Assembly (NCBI GenBank): GCA_028822885.1
Contig: JAPKCP010000054.1
Span: 1 to 13,374, forward strand
Length of the DNA: 13,374 nucleotides
Direction of reading: 5' to 3'
DNA from: Yoonia sp.
Lineage (GTDB): Bacteria; Pseudomonadota; Alphaproteobacteria; Rhodobacterales; Rhodobacteraceae
Position 1 is the first letter of the stretch. Every line of letters begins with the position of its first letter. Below are positions 12,929-13,374 of the stretch, in pieces. The position numbers and the translations under genes were made by a program. The notes below the pieces were generated by a model. It ran no database searches. It saw nothing but the letters and a program-made list of their open reading frames with translations, and was not told the origin of the DNA.

Positions 12929-13374
12929 AGCTAGGCGATGCAAAACCTTACATCATATCGGATGGGGCTGAATGAACGATCAGACGCGACACGCAAAAGA
13001 CGTTACATAGCAACCAAAAACTAGAGTGATAAATAGCAATGCAGACCTGTCATATCGTGATGCCCTAATATCCTCTTTAGGGCAAACAGGCAACATTGAC
13101 CTCTTTCGCTGTGAGCGGCAGCTTTGTCTGGCAGACTGACGTTGCAGCCATAGAAATGCTGCGCTGTGCATCGATGGCCGTAATGCGAAAGCTGCGACGC
13201 ACCATTTTGACGGTAGCTGGAAGTTGGCTTAGGCTCGTTCATGTGAAAGTTTGACTGACCGCCTTTGTCCCATAAGCTACACATTATGGGACTGGGTCTA
13301 GATGCGGTTTTTGTCGGTTCAAAAAGCCACCCCGTACTTTGTTCCCATAACTTTGGCCTAAGGATTGTGCCCAT
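12929..13374. other. Non-coding right end with hairpins
   Basis: About 450 bp without a credible gene. The open minus-strand frame at 13021-13374 gives a Cys/His-rich, low-hydrophobicity sequence with no recognisable domain and no visible ribosome binding site, because it runs to the window edge. The segment instead contains the interrupted palindrome at 13267-13292 and a 6-bp stem (TTTTTG / CAAAAA, near 13308-13325). A partial repeat of the palindrome arm lies at 13337-13350. It could be a non-coding repeat or a recombination region. Confidence 0.4.
13267..13292. repeat. dif-like interrupted palindrome, candidate recombination site
   Basis: Perfect 9-bp arms GTCCCATAA (13267-13275) and TTATGGGAC (13284-13292) flank an 8-bp spacer GCTACACA. 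The inner CATAA...TTATG bases are those shared by XerC/XerD dif half-sites, and arms of this size around a 6-8 bp spacer are the standard core of tyrosine-recombinase sites. Dif spacers are normally 6 bp, so this is dif-like and not a proven dif. On the minus strand TTATGGGA followed by CAAAG recurs at 13337-13350 with one inserted base. A bidirectional hairpin terminator is the main alternative, but no T-run follows the stem. Confidence 0.4.

Noticed and set aside
13021..13374. 117-codon minus-strand open frame at the right edge as a partial gene
   Set aside because: Its composition (many Cys, His, Ser, Gln, no hydrophobic core) and lack of any recognisable motif look non-coding, and it runs across the perfect interrupted palindrome.
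1..13374. tRNA, rRNA, CRISPR array or insertion sequence
   Set aside because: No tRNA-like cloverleaf, regular spaced repeats, transposase frame or paired terminal inverted repeats were seen.

Overview
The window looks like the replication and partition end of an alphaproteobacterial plasmid, most likely from a marine Rhodobacterales (roseobacter-type) bacterium, joined to a catabolic cargo operon. The reasons are a complete repABC module (RepA, RepB and RepC with an antisense-RNA gap between repB and repC), moderate base composition, and cargo families common in that group. The species cannot be named from the sequence. All confident genes lie on the minus strand, so transcription runs from right to left.

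Left part (1-3900): repA (3688-2498), repB (2498-1521) and repC (1295-201). A 16-bp perfect palindrome, ATTGTCCGCGGACAAT, occurs twice: once just past the repC stop and once inside the 5' part of repC. It fits the repABC parS pattern except at the outermost base pair, so it is the best centromere candidate. The repB-repC gap holds, on the plus strand, a promoter-like sequence and a strong intrinsic terminator, the expected layout of the counter-transcribed RNA that limits RepC synthesis. Several inverted repeats lie upstream of repA.

Middle (3850-4514): about 650 bp without a convincing gene. It separates the plasmid backbone from the cargo.

Cargo (12481-4515): one tightly packed minus-strand operon of eight genes, in which six of seven junctions are 4-bp ATGA overlaps. 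In transcription order: a stand-alone Rieske [2Fe-2S] protein; a mononuclear-iron oxygenase subunit that keeps the catalytic triad but has lost its Rieske cluster; a glutathione-transferase-fold protein; a guanine/8-oxoguanine-deaminase-like amidohydrolase; a Tat-exported BMP-family binding protein; a double-domain ABC ATPase; and two BPD_transp_2 permeases. A Rieske-less oxygenase beside a GST-like protein recalls the NdmC/NdmE pair of the methylxanthine N7-demethylase of Pseudomonas putida CBB5, where the missing Rieske cluster is supplied in trans. The working model is import of a purine-like compound, deamination by the amidohydrolase, and oxidation or N-demethylation by a three-part split Rieske oxygenase. 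The flavin reductase it needs is not in the window.

Right end (12482-13374): a small acylphosphatase-fold gene, probably catalytically dead because the arginine and asparagine of the active site are replaced. Beyond it lies about 500 bp without a credible gene, which carries a dif-like interrupted palindrome (9-bp arms, 8-bp spacer) that could be a tyrosine-recombinase site.
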